NCBI RefSeq assembly: GCF_003286595.3
Contig: NZ_CP132985.1
Span: 930,001-994,000, forward strand
Direction: 5' to 3'
From: Aerococcus mictus
GTDB lineage: Bacteria; Bacillota; Bacilli; Lactobacillales; Aerococcaceae
DNA: 64,000 nt
Shown: piece by piece, positions 45,983 through 55,859 of the stretch
How positions within the stretch are numbered: position 1 is the stretch's first letter
Layout of the letters: each line of letters begins with the position of its first letter
Program-made: the position numbers and the translations under genes
Notes under the pieces: model-generated
The model's database searches: none
Told to the model about the DNA's origin: nothing
The model's input: the letters and a program-made list of their open reading frames with translations, nothing else

Positions 45983-47848
45983 ATGGCCTTTATACCGGAG
46001 GAAGTTATTGATCAGGTCCGCCAAAATGTTGACATTTTAGATATTATTGGTCAGTTTGTGGATCTTCAAAAGCGAGGAAAAAATTACTTTGGCAAATGTC
46101 CCTTTCACGATGAAAACACGCCCTCATTTACTGTAGAAGCTAATAAGCAATTTTATAAGTGCTTCTCTTGTGGTAAAGGTGGCAATGTCTTTAATTTCCT
46201 AATGGATTTAGAAGGATATAGCTTTCCTCAAGCTGTAAAAGAAGTGGCTCAATTAGCTAATCTTAAGTTGGACTTTAATTTTGACCAGCTAGACCCAGGG
46301 ACCAGTGTCCGTCAGTATAATGAAGAAGAGCAAACGCTTATCGATATCCATGAAGAGCTGGCAAATTTATACCATTATTTATTAATGAATACCAAAGCTG
46401 GGCACCAAGCTTTGACCTATTTAGAAGACCGGGGGTTAAAATCGGAAACCCTAGTCCAATATCACATTGGTTGGTCTCCCTACGATGGCCAGTTAACTTT
46501 CAACCATGTAAAAAACAAGGGGTATGACAGTGAAGCAATTGTAGCTAGTGGCATTTTTGTGGGTGATGGTCCGGAAAAAATCGATCGCTTTAGGGGACGT
46601 ATAGTATTTCCTTTACGTGATAAATTTGGTCATGTCTTGGGCTTCTCAGGAAGAATTCTTGAAGCCGATAGCGCAAATTCGCAGGCTAAATACTTAAACA
46701 GTCCAGAAACACCGATTTTTAAAAAAAATAATTTTCTATTTAACCTTGATTTAGCCCAAGACAGCATTCGCAAGGAAAAGGAAATTATTCTTTTTGAAGG
46801 CTTTATGGATGTCATTCATTCCTACCAGGCCGGGGTCAAGCAAGGCGTCGCTTCTTTGGGGACCAGTTTAACTGATCGTCAGATTCAAGTCCTCTATCGC
46901 AGCTCACGCCAACTTTTGCTCGCTTATGATGGTGACAAACCCGGTTTAAAGGCAAGTAAGCGGGCGCTTGAACACATCGCCCAGCAAAGTCCTAGTATGC
47001 GAGTTAACCTGCTCATGTTTCCAAGTGGGATGGATCCTGATGAATTTATTGGTCGCTATGGCGATCAACGCTACCAGCAATTTATCCAAGAGCAAAGAAT
47101 GACGCCGATTGCTTTCTATCGGCACTTTTATCAGCAAGAGTTTTCTTTAGCAAATGACCAGGGTAAGATCCAATACATCAAGGCCATGCTAGCTGTTATT
47201 AGCCGCTTATCTTCCACTATTGAGCAAGATGTCTACTTACAGGAATTGAGTGAAGACACTGGGGTTGATAAACGTTCGCTTCAAGCCCAACTTCACTTTG
47301 AGCAGGAGACCGGACAGCGAGAAGAGCAGTTTTCTGAAGTTAGCCGCGAGGAAGCAGAAATACAACTGGATAAATTCCCCTTAAAAAAATATTCCAGTTT
47401 ACAGCGCTTTGAGTTACAATTACTTAACCGACTACTAACATCTGAGAATGCTTGGTATTTAATCAAAAATATTGATGGAAACTTTCATTTTGAAAGTAGT
47501 AGTATTGAAAGTGTCTATCTTTTACTATGGGCCTACCGGCAAAGTGAAGGAGAAAGTATTGATATTGGGAATTTTTATCAGACCCTTCGCTCTGATGCTG
47601 ATAGGCGGATCGTTATTGACGCTCAGGCGATGAATCTTCCGCCTGAGTGTACTGGTCAGGAAATTAGCGATTTAATTTATCAAATAAAAGATAAGAGTCA
47701 TTATCAGGACCAAATTAGGCAGATCAACCGGGATATAGCGGATGCTAAGCAAATTAATGATTATGCTAAAATTAGCGATTTAAATCAACAGAGAATACAA
47801 ATATTGCGACAAATGAAACTGTCAAAAAAGAAGTCAGGAGAGATTTAA
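45983..47848 (+). CDS. dnaG: DNA primase
   Basis: The 621-residue enzyme synthesises RNA primers for replication. The N-terminal CHC2-type zinc domain has C39, H42, C60 and C63. The TOPRIM core has the acidic motifs EGFMDVIHSYQAG and AYDGDKPG. The C-terminal helical part should bind the DnaB/DnaC-type helicase. It directly abuts rpoD, in the classic macromolecular synthesis arrangement (here without rpsU in front). Confidence 0.97.
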   Translation: MAFIPEEVIDQVRQNVDILDIIGQFVDLQKRGKNYFGKCPFHDENTPSFTVEANKQFYKCFSCGKGGNVFNFLMDLEGYSFPQAVKEVAQLANLKLDFNFDQLDPGTSVRQYNEEEQTLIDIHEELANLYHYLLMNTKAGHQALTYLEDRGLKSETLVQYHIGWSPYDGQLTFNHVKNKGYDSEAIVASGIFVGDGPEKIDRFRGRIVFPLRDKFGHVLGFSGRILEADSANSQAKYLNSPETPIFKKNNFLFNLDLAQDSIRKEKEIILFEGFMDVIHSYQAGVKQGVASLGTSLTDRQIQVLYRSSRQLLLAYDGDKPGLKASKRALEHIAQQSPSMRVNLLMFPSGMDPDEFIGRYGDQRYQQFIQEQRMTPIAFYRHFYQQEFSLANDQGKIQYIKAMLAVISRLSSTIEQDVYLQELSEDTGVDKRSLQAQLHFEQETGQREEQFSEVSREEAEIQLDKFPLKKYSSLQRFELQLLNRLLTSENAWYLIKNIDGNFHFESSSIESVYLLLWAYRQSEGESIDIGNFYQTLRSDADRRIVIDAQAMNLPPECTGQEISDLIYQIKDKSHYQDQIRQINRDIADAKQINDYAKISDLNQQRIQILRQMKLSKKKSGEI

Positions 47849-49054
47849 TTGAGCAAAACGACCGACAAGCAGGAAAAAACTTTAAAACAAGCCAGTCAAG
47901 AATTACTTAATGAGAAGAAAATATTGGGCTCTATTTTATATACTGAGTTAAGTGATAAAATTGCTCAACCCTATTCTTTGAATGATGAACAAATGGATCA
48001 GCTTATTGAAAAATTTGAAGACGGTGGCGTAGCCGTTGTTGATGAAGATGGGGGCCCAACTAACCGTCAGTTACAAAACGAAGCGCTTAAGATGCAAGAA
48101 GACGATGAAGAATCTGAAAAAGATATTGATCAAATCTTAGATGAAGAAGAAAAAACTAAGAAGAAAGATAAAAAAGACAAAAAAGATACTAATAAGTCGA
48201 CTTCTTCAACGAGTTCAAAGGTAAAAACCAATGATCCTGTACGTATGTATCTTAAAGAAATTGGCCGAGTAGACTTACTGACAGCTGATGAAGAGGTTGC
48301 CCTTGCCAAAAGAATTGAAGCCGGAGATCCAGTAGCCAAGCAAGAGCTGGCCGAAGCCAATCTCCGTTTAGTCGTGTCGATTGCTAAACGTTATGTCGGT
48401 AGAGGTATGTCATTTTTAGACCTGATCCAAGAAGGAAATATGGGCTTAATGAAGGCAGTAGAAAAATTTGATTATACCAAGGGTTTCAAATTTTCCACTT
48501 ATGCCACTTGGTGGATTCGTCAAGCGATTACCCGTTCGATCGCTGACCAAGCCCGTACCATTCGTATACCGGTACATATGGTGGAGACTATTAATAAATT
48601 AGTCCGCATTCAACGGCAATTACTCCAAGAACTCGGTCGCGAACCCACGCCAGAAGAAATTGGTGCGGAAATGGACCTACCTACTGAAAAAGTGAGAAAC
48701 ATTATGAAAATCTCACAAGAACCAGTTTCCTTGGAAACCCCTATTGGTGAAGAAGATGATTCCCATCTTGGCGATTTTATTGAAGACAATGATGCCATGC
48801 AGCCAGATGAATATACCAATCAGGAATTGTTAAAAGAACAACTCAATGAAGTGCTGGATACTTTAACTGATCGGGAAGAAAATGTCTTACGTCTTCGTTT
48901 CGGTTTAGAAGATGGTCAAACTAAAACGTTAGAACAAGTCGGACAACAATTTGGGGTGACTCGAGAAAGAATCCGTCAAATTGAAGCCAAGGCCTTACGT
49001 AAATTACGCCACCCAAGTCGTCTCAAACAATTAAAAGATTTTCTAGAAGACTAA
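47849..49054 (+). CDS. rpoD: Primary RNA polymerase sigma factor SigA
   Basis: 401 residues from a TTG that follows the dnaG stop with no gap; AGGAGAG serves as the ribosome site. Region 1.1 is followed by an acidic then lysine-rich stretch (about 80-125) that is longer than in Bacillus SigA. Regions 1.2 to 4.2 are intact, with [42 protein letters not shown] and [20 protein letters not shown]. It directs transcription from TTGACA/TATAAT promoters, matching those seen in this window. Confidence 0.97.
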   Translation: MSKTTDKQEKTLKQASQELLNEKKILGSILYTELSDKIAQPYSLNDEQMDQLIEKFEDGGVAVVDEDGGPTNRQLQNEALKMQEDDEESEKDIDQILDEEEKTKKKDKKDKKDTNKSTSSTSSKVKTNDPVRMYLKEIGRVDLLTADEEVALAKRIEAGDPVAKQELAEANLRLVVSIAKRYVGRGMSFLDLIQEGNMGLMKAVEKFDYTKGFKFSTYATWWIRQAITRSIADQARTIRIPVHMVETINKLVRIQRQLLQELGREPTPEEIGAEMDLPTEKVRNIMKISQEPVSLETPIGEEDDSHLGDFIEDNDAMQPDEYTNQELLKEQLNEVLDTLTDREENVLRLRFGLEDGQTKTLEQVGQQFGVTRERIRQIEAKALRKLRHPSRLKQLKDFLED

Positions 49055-49076
49055 AAGCAACTCTGATAATAGTAAT

Positions 49077-49120
49077 GGCATTCAAATGTTGGATCCTTTT
49101 CCAATGCTTGAATGCCTTTA
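49077..49120 (+). terminator. Terminator of dnaG-rpoD
   Basis: GGCATTCAA (49077-49085) pairs with TTGAATGCC (49108-49116); an inner TTGGA/TCCAA stem extends it, and a T-rich run follows. Confidence 0.85.
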
Positions 49121-49237
49121 TTTTATCCTTCGCTTTTTTAGATCACAATTGAAAGGAAAATGATCACTGTTGAATCCAATTATTAATCATGCTATCTTTA
49201 GATCAATTAGTTCATTCTAGAAGGAAGAGATGTCTTA

Positions 49238-50602
49238 GTGAAAGTAGTAAAATTCGGTGGTAGCTCTCTAGCTAATGATAAGCAAATAAAAAAAGTGAAG
49301 AATATCATCGCCAGTGATAAGGACCGAAAAATTATTATTGTTTCTGCACCTGGAAAGCGTTTTGATGGGGATATAAAAGTGACCGATTTATTAATTGAGT
49401 TAGCCTCACAGACACTGAATGGCAGCGTGGATACCTCCCAAACCTATAAGGAAATCGTTGAAAGGTATCGCGATATGGCAGAAGCCTTAGAAATACAAGA
49501 GCCAGTCATTGATGAAATCAAAAAATCTTTAAATGACATCCTCAATATGGATAAAAGTCAACCGGAATACTTTATCGATGCCCTCAAAGCGAGTGGGGAA
49601 GATAATAACGCTAAATTAATCGCGGCCTATTTCAGAACTTGTGGCTTGAATGCGAGCTACATCAACCCTGGTGAGGCGGGTTTGATTCTTAGTGATGAAC
49701 CCGGCAATGCTAAGGTCTTAGCGGAATCCTATCTCAATTTAGCAAAATTAAAAGAACGTGATGAAATTTTAGTTTTTCCTGGCTTTTTTGGTTACACCAA
49801 AGAAGGTAAGTTAGTCACTTTTTCACGTGGTGGTAGCGACATTACCGGAGCTATCGTTGCCAATGGAGTGGGGGCCTCTATGTATGAGAACTTTACTGAT
49901 GTTGATAGCATCTTTGTTGCTAGCCCGGCCCACGTTCACAACCCGGTTGGAATCAGCAATTTAACCTATCGAGAAATGCGTGAACTCTCCTATGCAGGCT
50001 TTACTGTGGTTCATGACGAGGCATTGTACCCTGCTTTTGCAGAAAACATTCCCGTCGTAGTCAAAAATACCAATAATCCGGAAGCCCCTGGGACAATGAT
50101 TACGGAGAAAAAAATGACTGAAAATAAATGGCCAATTGCTGGTATCGCTAGCCATGGTGGATTTGCTTCTGTTTATATTACAAAATATATGATGAATCGC
50201 GAAGTGGGTTTTATGCGCCGAGTATTAAGCGTTTTTGAAGAATACGACTGTAGTGTAGAGCATGTGGTATCAGGGATTGATGATATTGACGTTATCTTTA
50301 AAGAAGAGCAACTTTCCGCAAAAGAATTAGATGAACTGCTTTTAGCGATCCAGACACGCACAGCAGCTGACAAGGTCGAAAAAAGAGAGAATCTTTGCCT
50401 CTTGATGATTGTTGGTGAATCCATGCAATCAAGTATCGGGATTACTGCCCGGGCGACTAAGGCCCTTAGTCAAGCTAACATTAACTTAGAAATGATTAAC
50501 CAGGGGTCTAGCGAAAACAGTGTGATGTTTGGTATCAAGGAAAATAAAGAAGCAGAAGCTGTACGGGCAATTTATGATGAGTTTTTTGATGCAAAAGATT
50601 AA
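49238..50602 (+). CDS. Aspartate kinase
   Basis: 454 residues from a GTG after an AAGGAAG site. The N-terminal kinase domain has VVKFGGSS at the start, SAPGKR, and FSRGGSDITGA. Two ACT domains follow (about 305-450), with VEHVVSGIDDIDV and NLEMINQGSSENSVMFGI. It phosphorylates aspartate for the lysine, threonine and methionine branch, and the ACT domains imply feedback control by an end-product amino acid. No other gene of the pathway is nearby. No leader regulatory element is recognised in the 180 bases upstream. Confidence 0.94.
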   Translation: MKVVKFGGSSLANDKQIKKVKNIIASDKDRKIIIVSAPGKRFDGDIKVTDLLIELASQTLNGSVDTSQTYKEIVERYRDMAEALEIQEPVIDEIKKSLNDILNMDKSQPEYFIDALKASGEDNNAKLIAAYFRTCGLNASYINPGEAGLILSDEPGNAKVLAESYLNLAKLKERDEILVFPGFFGYTKEGKLVTFSRGGSDITGAIVANGVGASMYENFTDVDSIFVASPAHVHNPVGISNLTYREMRELSYAGFTVVHDEALYPAFAENIPVVVKNTNNPEAPGTMITEKKMTENKWPIAGIASHGGFASVYITKYMMNREVGFMRRVLSVFEEYDCSVEHVVSGIDDIDVIFKEEQLSAKELDELLLAIQTRTAADKVEKRENLCLLMIVGESMQSSIGITARATKALSQANINLEMINQGSSENSVMFGIKENKEAEAVRAIYDEFFDAKD

Positions 50603-50769
50603 TCTACATGTTAGGTTTAAAGAAAATCAGAGAAGCCACTAAAGAAGTCGAATTTGTTTTGACTAAAAGTAATTTTATGGATTGATTTATCACTTATTTT
50701 AAAAAATGCTTGCTATCTTAGAAGGAATAGGCTAAAGTAAGTAACAATAAATGTTACTAATACTTTGAT

Positions 50770-50800
50770 AAAAAAGATTAGAAATTCTTTAGTCTTTTTT
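50770..50800 (+). terminator. Intrinsic terminator before the solitary ATPase gene
   Basis: An A6-rich stem of about 11 bp (50770-50780 with 50790-50800, G-U pairs) lies 30 bases before the next gene. It may end the aspartate kinase transcript or attenuate the ATPase gene. The rest of the 230-base spacer is AT-rich, with a small GTAAC/GTTAC hairpin near 50740. Confidence 0.6.
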
Positions 50801-50831
50801 ATTGGCCTAACTTATGAAAGGGGTTACTCAC

Positions 50832-51566
50832 ATGGCTCAAGCAAAAGTAGTGATTCAAAACCTAAAGAAGAGTTTTGATGATAATGAAGTTCTCAAAGAT
50901 ATCAACTTAGAAATCAGCGAAGGTGAAGTGGTCTGCATCATCGGTCCTTCGGGTTCAGGGAAATCTACTTTATTGCGATGCATTAATCGTTTAGAGACGA
51001 TTGATGGGGGTAGTGTGGTAGTCGATGGTATTGATATGTCTGATGAAAGTATCGATATCGACAAGGCGCGTGAAAATATCGGAATGGTTTTCCAACAATT
51101 TAACCTATTTCCGCATATGACTGTTAAAGAAAATATTACTCTAGCACCTCTACAATTAAATAAATTAAGTCAAGAAGAAGCTGACCAAAAAGCCCTTGAG
51201 TTATTAGATAGCGTTGGCCTTAAAGAAAAAGCCGATGCTTATCCTAATTCCTTATCTGGTGGTCAAAAGCAACGGGTAGCAATTGCTCGGGCCTTGGCTA
51301 TGGATCCTGACTTAATGTTATTTGACGAACCCACCTCAGCCTTGGACCCAGAAATGGTTGGTGACGTGTTAGAAGTCATGAAAGATCTTGCTAGACAAGG
51401 GATGACCATGGTAATTGTGACCCATGAAATGGGCTTTGCTAAAGAAGTGTCTGACCGTACCTTGTTTATGGATGGTGGTTACATTGTCGAGTCAGGGAAA
51501 CCAGAAGACCTATTCAATCATCCCCAACATCAACGGACCCAAGATTTCTTAGAAAAGGTACTCTAA
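50832..51566 (+). CDS. Amino acid ABC transporter ATP-binding protein (GlnQ type), solitary
   Basis: 244 residues from the ATG at 50832, with AAAGGGG upstream; the in-frame ATG at 50814 lies in front of that site. Walker A is GPSGSGKST, the Q-loop is [11 protein letters not shown], the signature is LSGGQKQR, Walker B is [12 protein letters not shown] and the switch His is VTHEMGFA. All ATPase motifs are intact. No permease or binding protein is next to it; the nearest lie at 53629-55122 with their own ATPase. It probably serves a permease encoded elsewhere. Confidence 0.92.
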   Translation: MAQAKVVIQNLKKSFDDNEVLKDINLEISEGEVVCIIGPSGSGKSTLLRCINRLETIDGGSVVVDGIDMSDESIDIDKARENIGMVFQQFNLFPHMTVKENITLAPLQLNKLSQEEADQKALELLDSVGLKEKADAYPNSLSGGQKQRVAIARALAMDPDLMLFDEPTSALDPEMVGDVLEVMKDLARQGMTMVIVTHEMGFAKEVSDRTLFMDGGYIVESGKPEDLFNHPQHQRTQDFLEKVL

Positions 51567-51637
51567 TTAATAAAACAACTGACCTTGGAGTTAGCATGAA
51601 CTAGTGGAGTCATTTAGATAAGAATATTTTTATTTAG

Positions 51638-51672
51638 AAGAGAGGCGGAGTCATTATCCTAGCCTCTTTTTT
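51638..51672 (+). terminator. Terminator of the solitary ATPase gene
   Basis: AGAGGC pairs with GCCTCT around a 15-base loop and is followed by a T tract. Confidence 0.7.
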
Positions 51673-51813
51673 AATTTAGGAGGAGAAGAGTAATTCCGGC
51701 TTTTCAAGCTATGGTAAAAAAATTATAATTAAACAGGAAATCATTATAATTCTGATTAATGAATGGTACAATATTACTACTATTGATTTACGACTTGGAA
51801 AGGATGGAGCAAA

Positions 51814-52752
51814 TTGCGCCAATTTTTTGAAAATAAAAAACTTGTGGTTGTGCTATTGAGTGTTATTAGCTCGCTTAGCCTGATTGCTTTTTCCACCTTT
51901 GGACAGGAAAGTTTACCCCAACCCATGACCTGGGTGAATGACTTTACTGCAATGGTAGCTCGCCTGATATCGACCCCAACAAATTCCATCATGCAATTTG
52001 GCGATTCTGTGACTAATTTACAGAACACCTATCAGGAAAATCAGCAATTAAAAAAACAACTGTCCACTTTACAGAGCTTAGAAGCTCAAAATACGATTTT
52101 AAAAGAAGAAAATAAGCAAATGACCAATCTTTTAAAATTGAAACCGACCCTGGTTGGCAAGACAGTAATTGCAGCTTCAGTCATTTCCAGAGCCCCTGAA
52201 AATTGGCTAGACAAGTTAACCATTGACGTCGGCTCAAACAACGGGGTTAAGGAGAACATGTCGGTCATGACTGACTCAGGCCTCATTGGTCGAGTTTCCG
52301 AAGTTGGTCCTACAAGTGCAAAAGTGAGCTTAGTCACTTCAGACCAAGAAGATGCGGTGGAAATTGCTGCTGGTGTCCAATCGGATGATGGGATATTTTA
52401 TGGGGTGATTGACCAATACGATTCCAGTCATAACCGCTTAATTGTCAATCAAATTCCTAAGGAAGCTAAAATAAAAGAGGGGAATCTGGTAACCACAAGT
52501 GGTCTGGGAGGCGTTTCTCCAGAAGGTTTAATCATTGGAAAAGTGGCTAAAATGGAAGATGATGAATTTGCTTTAGCTAAACGTGTTTATGTCGAGCCAG
52601 CAGCGAATTTCAATGATATCCGTCATGTCTTTGTGATTATGTCTCAAAGAAGTGAACCAGATACAGAGAACCCTAATGCGGCTGAAGAAATTCCAGGAGC
52701 CAATCACCAAGCTCAAGCCAGCCAAGCTGGGGCAAGTAATCATGCAAATTAG
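51814..52752 (+). CDS. mreC: Rod-shape/septal morphogenesis protein MreC
   Basis: 312 residues from a TTG behind AAAGGATGG. A single membrane helix (about 10-28) anchors the protein, followed by a coiled coil (about 65-110) and a beta-rich MreC domain with VDVGSNNGVKENM, GLIGRV and VTTSGLGGVSPEGLIIGKV. The C-terminus is a short disordered tail. It organises the wall elongation machinery outside the membrane. mreD follows after 14 bases. There is no mreB, as in ovococci. Confidence 0.94.
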   Translation: MRQFFENKKLVVVLLSVISSLSLIAFSTFGQESLPQPMTWVNDFTAMVARLISTPTNSIMQFGDSVTNLQNTYQENQQLKKQLSTLQSLEAQNTILKEENKQMTNLLKLKPTLVGKTVIAASVISRAPENWLDKLTIDVGSNNGVKENMSVMTDSGLIGRVSEVGPTSAKVSLVTSDQEDAVEIAAGVQSDDGIFYGVIDQYDSSHNRLIVNQIPKEAKIKEGNLVTTSGLGGVSPEGLIIGKVAKMEDDEFALAKRVYVEPAANFNDIRHVFVIMSQRSEPDTENPNAAEEIPGANHQAQASQAGASNHAN

Positions 52753-52766
52753 GAGGAGAGAGTGAT

Positions 52767-53288
52767 ATGTTCGATTATATACGCTATCATTTAACCCTTC
52801 CTGTTTTCTTAATTTTTGTTTTCTTACTGGATGGCGCTTTAGTCAACGTCTTACTAGCTAGTGTGGATACCTATGCCTACCAAATTATTCCCAGTCTTTT
52901 ACTGATAAGCTTAACCCTGATTCCCTTATACTATAACCAGCCAAGAACGATTTACTTGATGGCTTTTATTATTGGTTTTCTATATGATTCATACTATAAC
53001 GGAATTCTAGGAATTAATTTATTTCTGTTTCCAGCAGTCGTTTACTTATCCTACCAGGTAAAAAATCGCTTTCCCTTGAATTTTTATAGCATTTGGGTCT
53101 GGGCTGTGATCATGTATCTTTTATATCACAATGTGATTTATTGGCTCTATAGGATCTTACGTATTCACGGGGACACTTATCTTAAGTTCTTAGCTAGCTT
53201 TTTAGGGCCCTCCCTATTATTTAATAGTTTAGTGATTTTTCTGCTCAACCTGATTATTTATCGCTTAGTAAATTGGGTCAAGGGCTGA
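52767..53288 (+). CDS. mreD: Rod-shape-determining membrane protein MreD
   Basis: The 173-residue hydrophobic protein has about five helices, and YNQPRTIYLMAFIIGFLYDSYY matches the G-x-x-D-x-x-Y/F region typical of MreD. It is a partner of MreC in peripheral wall synthesis. The position straight after mreC supports the call more than the weakly conserved sequence does. Confidence 0.92.
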   Translation: MFDYIRYHLTLPVFLIFVFLLDGALVNVLLASVDTYAYQIIPSLLLISLTLIPLYYNQPRTIYLMAFIIGFLYDSYYNGILGINLFLFPAVVYLSYQVKNRFPLNFYSIWVWAVIMYLLYHNVIYWLYRILRIHGDTYLKFLASFLGPSLLFNSLVIFLLNLIIYRLVNWVKG

Positions 53289-53318
53289 TCCTTATTGGGT
53301 TTTAAAAATAAATAAATC

Positions 53319-53347
53319 TTGCTAAATACAAATAATATCAGTATAAT
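53319..53347 (+). promoter_or_regulatory. Promoter of the T-box controlled transporter operon
   Basis: A -35 TTGCTA (53319-53324) and consensus -10 TATAAT (53342-53347) are separated by 17 bp. The start of the transcript is predicted near 53354. Confidence 0.7.
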
Positions 53348-53353
53348 GAAAAT

Positions 53354-53602
53354 TAATATCATAATGACAGTGAATGGAAGAGGCTAAAAGCTTTCTTTTA
53401 AAGAGAGTCTGGCTGGTGGAAACAGACAAAGAAACTTTAGCTACACACCCAGGAGTTAATAGTTTAAAAGGCTATTCGCCTAGCGAGCGTTACATCGCGA
53501 TGTTACTAACATCATGAGGCAATTATTGTGAGGTAGTTGCGAAAAAAGGTGGAACCACGAAAGCGTCCTTTTCGTTTTGAACGAAGAGGGCGTTTTATTT
53601 TT
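53354..53602 (+). promoter_or_regulatory. T-box riboswitch upstream of the amino acid transporter
   Basis: The leader has a T-box core AGGTGGAACCACG at 53547-53559. A terminator stem follows (53561-53602: GCGTCC..TTTTCG with ACGAAGAGGGCG and TTTT). Upstream are an AGAGAGTCTG...GGTGG...CAGAC stem I top (53403-53427) and CACACCCAGGAG after it. Uncharged tRNA binding should favour the antiterminator. The variable base of the T-box is A, which would pair with a U73 tRNA (Gly, Cys or, in some Firmicutes, Thr). The specifier codon could not be fixed with confidence; ACT and ACA triplets near 53433-53446 are candidates. Confidence 0.9.
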
Positions 53603-53628
53603 TATTAAAAGAAAAGGAGGAGTTTGTC

Positions 53629-55122
53629 ATGATAGCAGGATTCGACTTGAAAAAGTCTTGGATGGTTATGGTTTTTGCTTTAGTTACTATTTTGGGGTTG
53701 GTGGCAAACCACCATGTTGAAGCTGAAGAGACAGCTCCTCAAGAGCGGATGGAAGCAGTTGAAGAGGGGCCAAAAAGAGGCGATAAGGTCGTCATTGGCC
53801 TAGATGATACCTTTGCTCCTATGGGATTCCGTAATGGGCAAAATGAAATTGTTGGTTTTGACATTGACTTAGCCCAAGCTATTGCTGAAATTTACGGCTG
53901 GGAGCTCGACTTTCAGCCGATTGACTGGGCAATGAAAGAAACCGAATTGAATAGTGGTAATATTGACTTACTTTGGAATGGTGTCGGAATTACCCCTGAA
54001 AGAGAAGAACAGATGCTCTTTTCACAGCCTTATTTGGAAAGTCCAAACATCGTTATTACCAAAAAAGAAAGTCCCATAAAGGAACTCTCCGATTTACCTG
54101 GAAAAACGATTTCGACCCAGTCTGGCTCGACGACAGCTGAAGACATTAAGGATTGGCCCAATCAACTCTACCAAAAGCTGGCGCAAAAACCGGTTCTCTA
54201 TTCCAGTTATAATGAGGTTTTTGCTGATTTAGATTCCGGTCGTGTGGATGCTGTGGTCACTGATTATACTTATGGTCACTATATTATGGAGGTTCGTGGG
54301 GAAGAAAAATATGACTCCTTCGTGGACCCCAGTAAGGAGCCTGAGCAAATGGCAGTCGCGATGCGAAAATCTGCTAGCGGTCTTAAGACAATGATCGACC
54401 AAGGGCTTGACCAAGTAAAGGCTAACGGGAAATATGATGAAATTGTCGCCAAATGGTTTGGAGAAAACCGCCAAGTGGCTAGCCAGGAGAATATTATTCA
54501 AAAAATACTTCCCTCCCTGTGGAGTGGTTTTAAACTAACCCTTGTCTTATTTGCCTTGGTACTGATACTTAGTCTTCCATTAGGTTTTCTTATCGCCATT
54601 TTGCGCGTCTTTAGCCCCAAACTGATTCAATGGTTAATTGAAGGCTATGTCTTTATTATGCGAGGGAGTCCGCTCATGTTACAACTGATGATGGTTTTCT
54701 TCGGCCTACCTTATTTAGGAATTAATTTGGATCGCTTTACCGCAGCCCTTATTGCCTTTGTGATAAATTATGCCGCTTATTTTGCGGAAATTTTTCGGGG
54801 TGGGATTACTTCCGTACCCCAAGGACAATATGAAAGTATCAAAGTCTTAGGAATTGGCTGGCAAAGAGGATTTCGTCGCATCATTTTACCCCAAGTGATG
54901 AAAATAACCCTACCATCTGTCGGTAATGAAGTGATTGCCTTAGTTAAGGATACTTCATTAGTCTATGTGATTGGCCTTGGAGAATTGTTACGGGCTGGTT
55001 CGATTGCTGCTAACACCTATGCAACCATTATTCCTTATCTGGTTTGTGGGGTGTTCTATTTAATCTTCACTGCCTTTGTAACCCTTGCCTTGCGTAGAAT
55101 TGAATATCGGGTGAGCTGGTAG
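53629..55122 (+). CDS. Amino acid ABC transporter, substrate-binding protein fused to permease
   Basis: The 497-residue protein starts with a signal/anchor helix (about 10-28). A PF00497 solute-binding domain (about 45-280) has GLDDTFAPMGFRNG, GFDIDLAQAIAEIYGW and AVVTDYTYG. A GlnP-type permease domain (about 290-497) has RGSPLMLQLMMVFFGL and the EAA loop QYESIKVLGIGWQRGFRRIILPQ. The fusion puts receptor and channel in one chain, as in streptococcal GlnPQ-like systems. The T-box leader before it suggests that it imports an amino acid whose tRNA is sensed. AAGGAGGAG precedes the ATG. Confidence 0.93.
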   Translation: MIAGFDLKKSWMVMVFALVTILGLVANHHVEAEETAPQERMEAVEEGPKRGDKVVIGLDDTFAPMGFRNGQNEIVGFDIDLAQAIAEIYGWELDFQPIDWAMKETELNSGNIDLLWNGVGITPEREEQMLFSQPYLESPNIVITKKESPIKELSDLPGKTISTQSGSTTAEDIKDWPNQLYQKLAQKPVLYSSYNEVFADLDSGRVDAVVTDYTYGHYIMEVRGEEKYDSFVDPSKEPEQMAVAMRKSASGLKTMIDQGLDQVKANGKYDEIVAKWFGENRQVASQENIIQKILPSLWSGFKLTLVLFALVLILSLPLGFLIAILRVFSPKLIQWLIEGYVFIMRGSPLMLQLMMVFFGLPYLGINLDRFTAALIAFVINYAAYFAEIFRGGITSVPQGQYESIKVLGIGWQRGFRRIILPQVMKITLPSVGNEVIALVKDTSLVYVIGLGELLRAGSIAANTYATIIPYLVCGVFYLIFTAFVTLALRRIEYRVSW

Positions 55123-55149
55123 TCCAGCGATGAAAGAGGAGGGATTTTA

Positions 55150-55821
55150 ATGGCCTTAATAGTTTCTAATTTAAAAAAAGCTTACAACGGTAATATGGTG
55201 ATTGATAAATTTAATTGCCGGATTGATCCAGGGGAAATTGTTATTTTACTGGGTCCATCTGGAACCGGGAAGACGACATTTATGCGTTTGATCAATAACT
55301 TAGAAAAATGTGACCAAGGGAATATCGCCATTGGTGACCGGGTCCTCTGCCAAGAGACTTCCCAAGGGGTTCAATACAGTGATAAGGCCAGTCAACGCCG
55401 TTATCAAAACGCCATTGGCATGGTCTTTCAAAATTACCAATTGTTTCCTAATTTTACAGTATTAGACAATGTCTTAGAAGCACCTATCGCTCAAAAGTTA
55501 GCGCCAAAGTCCGATTTGCTCGATCAGGCCATGTTTTTACTAGATAGCGTGGGCCTAAAAGATAAGGCCAATGCCTATCCATCTACCTTGTCAGGAGGAC
55601 AAAAGCAAAGGGTTGCTATTGCTAGAGCCATGATGCTGTCACCAGAGATCATTTGTTTTGATGAACCGACTTCAGCCCTTGACCGCGAGTCCGCTAATCA
55701 GGTAGGAAAGTTAGTTCAAGCTATTGCTAAACAAGGGAAGGGCATTTTAGTGGTTACCCACGATACCCAATTTGGTGAAGATTTTGGTACTCGGATTGTT
55801 TCTTCTGAAGAATTTAAATAA
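55150..55821 (+). CDS. Amino acid ABC transporter ATP-binding protein
   Basis: The 223-residue ATPase partners the SBP-permease fusion 27 bases upstream. Walker A is GPSGTGKTT, the Q-loop is FQNYQLFPNF, the signature is LSGGQKQR, Walker B is [12 protein letters not shown] and the switch His is VVTHDTQFG. It lacks the last 15-20 residues of typical GlnQ proteins, so its C-terminus is short, but all catalytic motifs are complete. There is no terminator seen between it and the pyr attenuator. Confidence 0.93.
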   Translation: MALIVSNLKKAYNGNMVIDKFNCRIDPGEIVILLGPSGTGKTTFMRLINNLEKCDQGNIAIGDRVLCQETSQGVQYSDKASQRRYQNAIGMVFQNYQLFPNFTVLDNVLEAPIAQKLAPKSDLLDQAMFLLDSVGLKDKANAYPSTLSGGQKQRVAIARAMMLSPEIICFDEPTSALDRESANQVGKLVQAIAKQGKGILVVTHDTQFGEDFGTRIVSSEEFK

Positions 55822-55859
55822 GCCATCTTAATTACTTATTATTATTTTTGGGAAAATGA

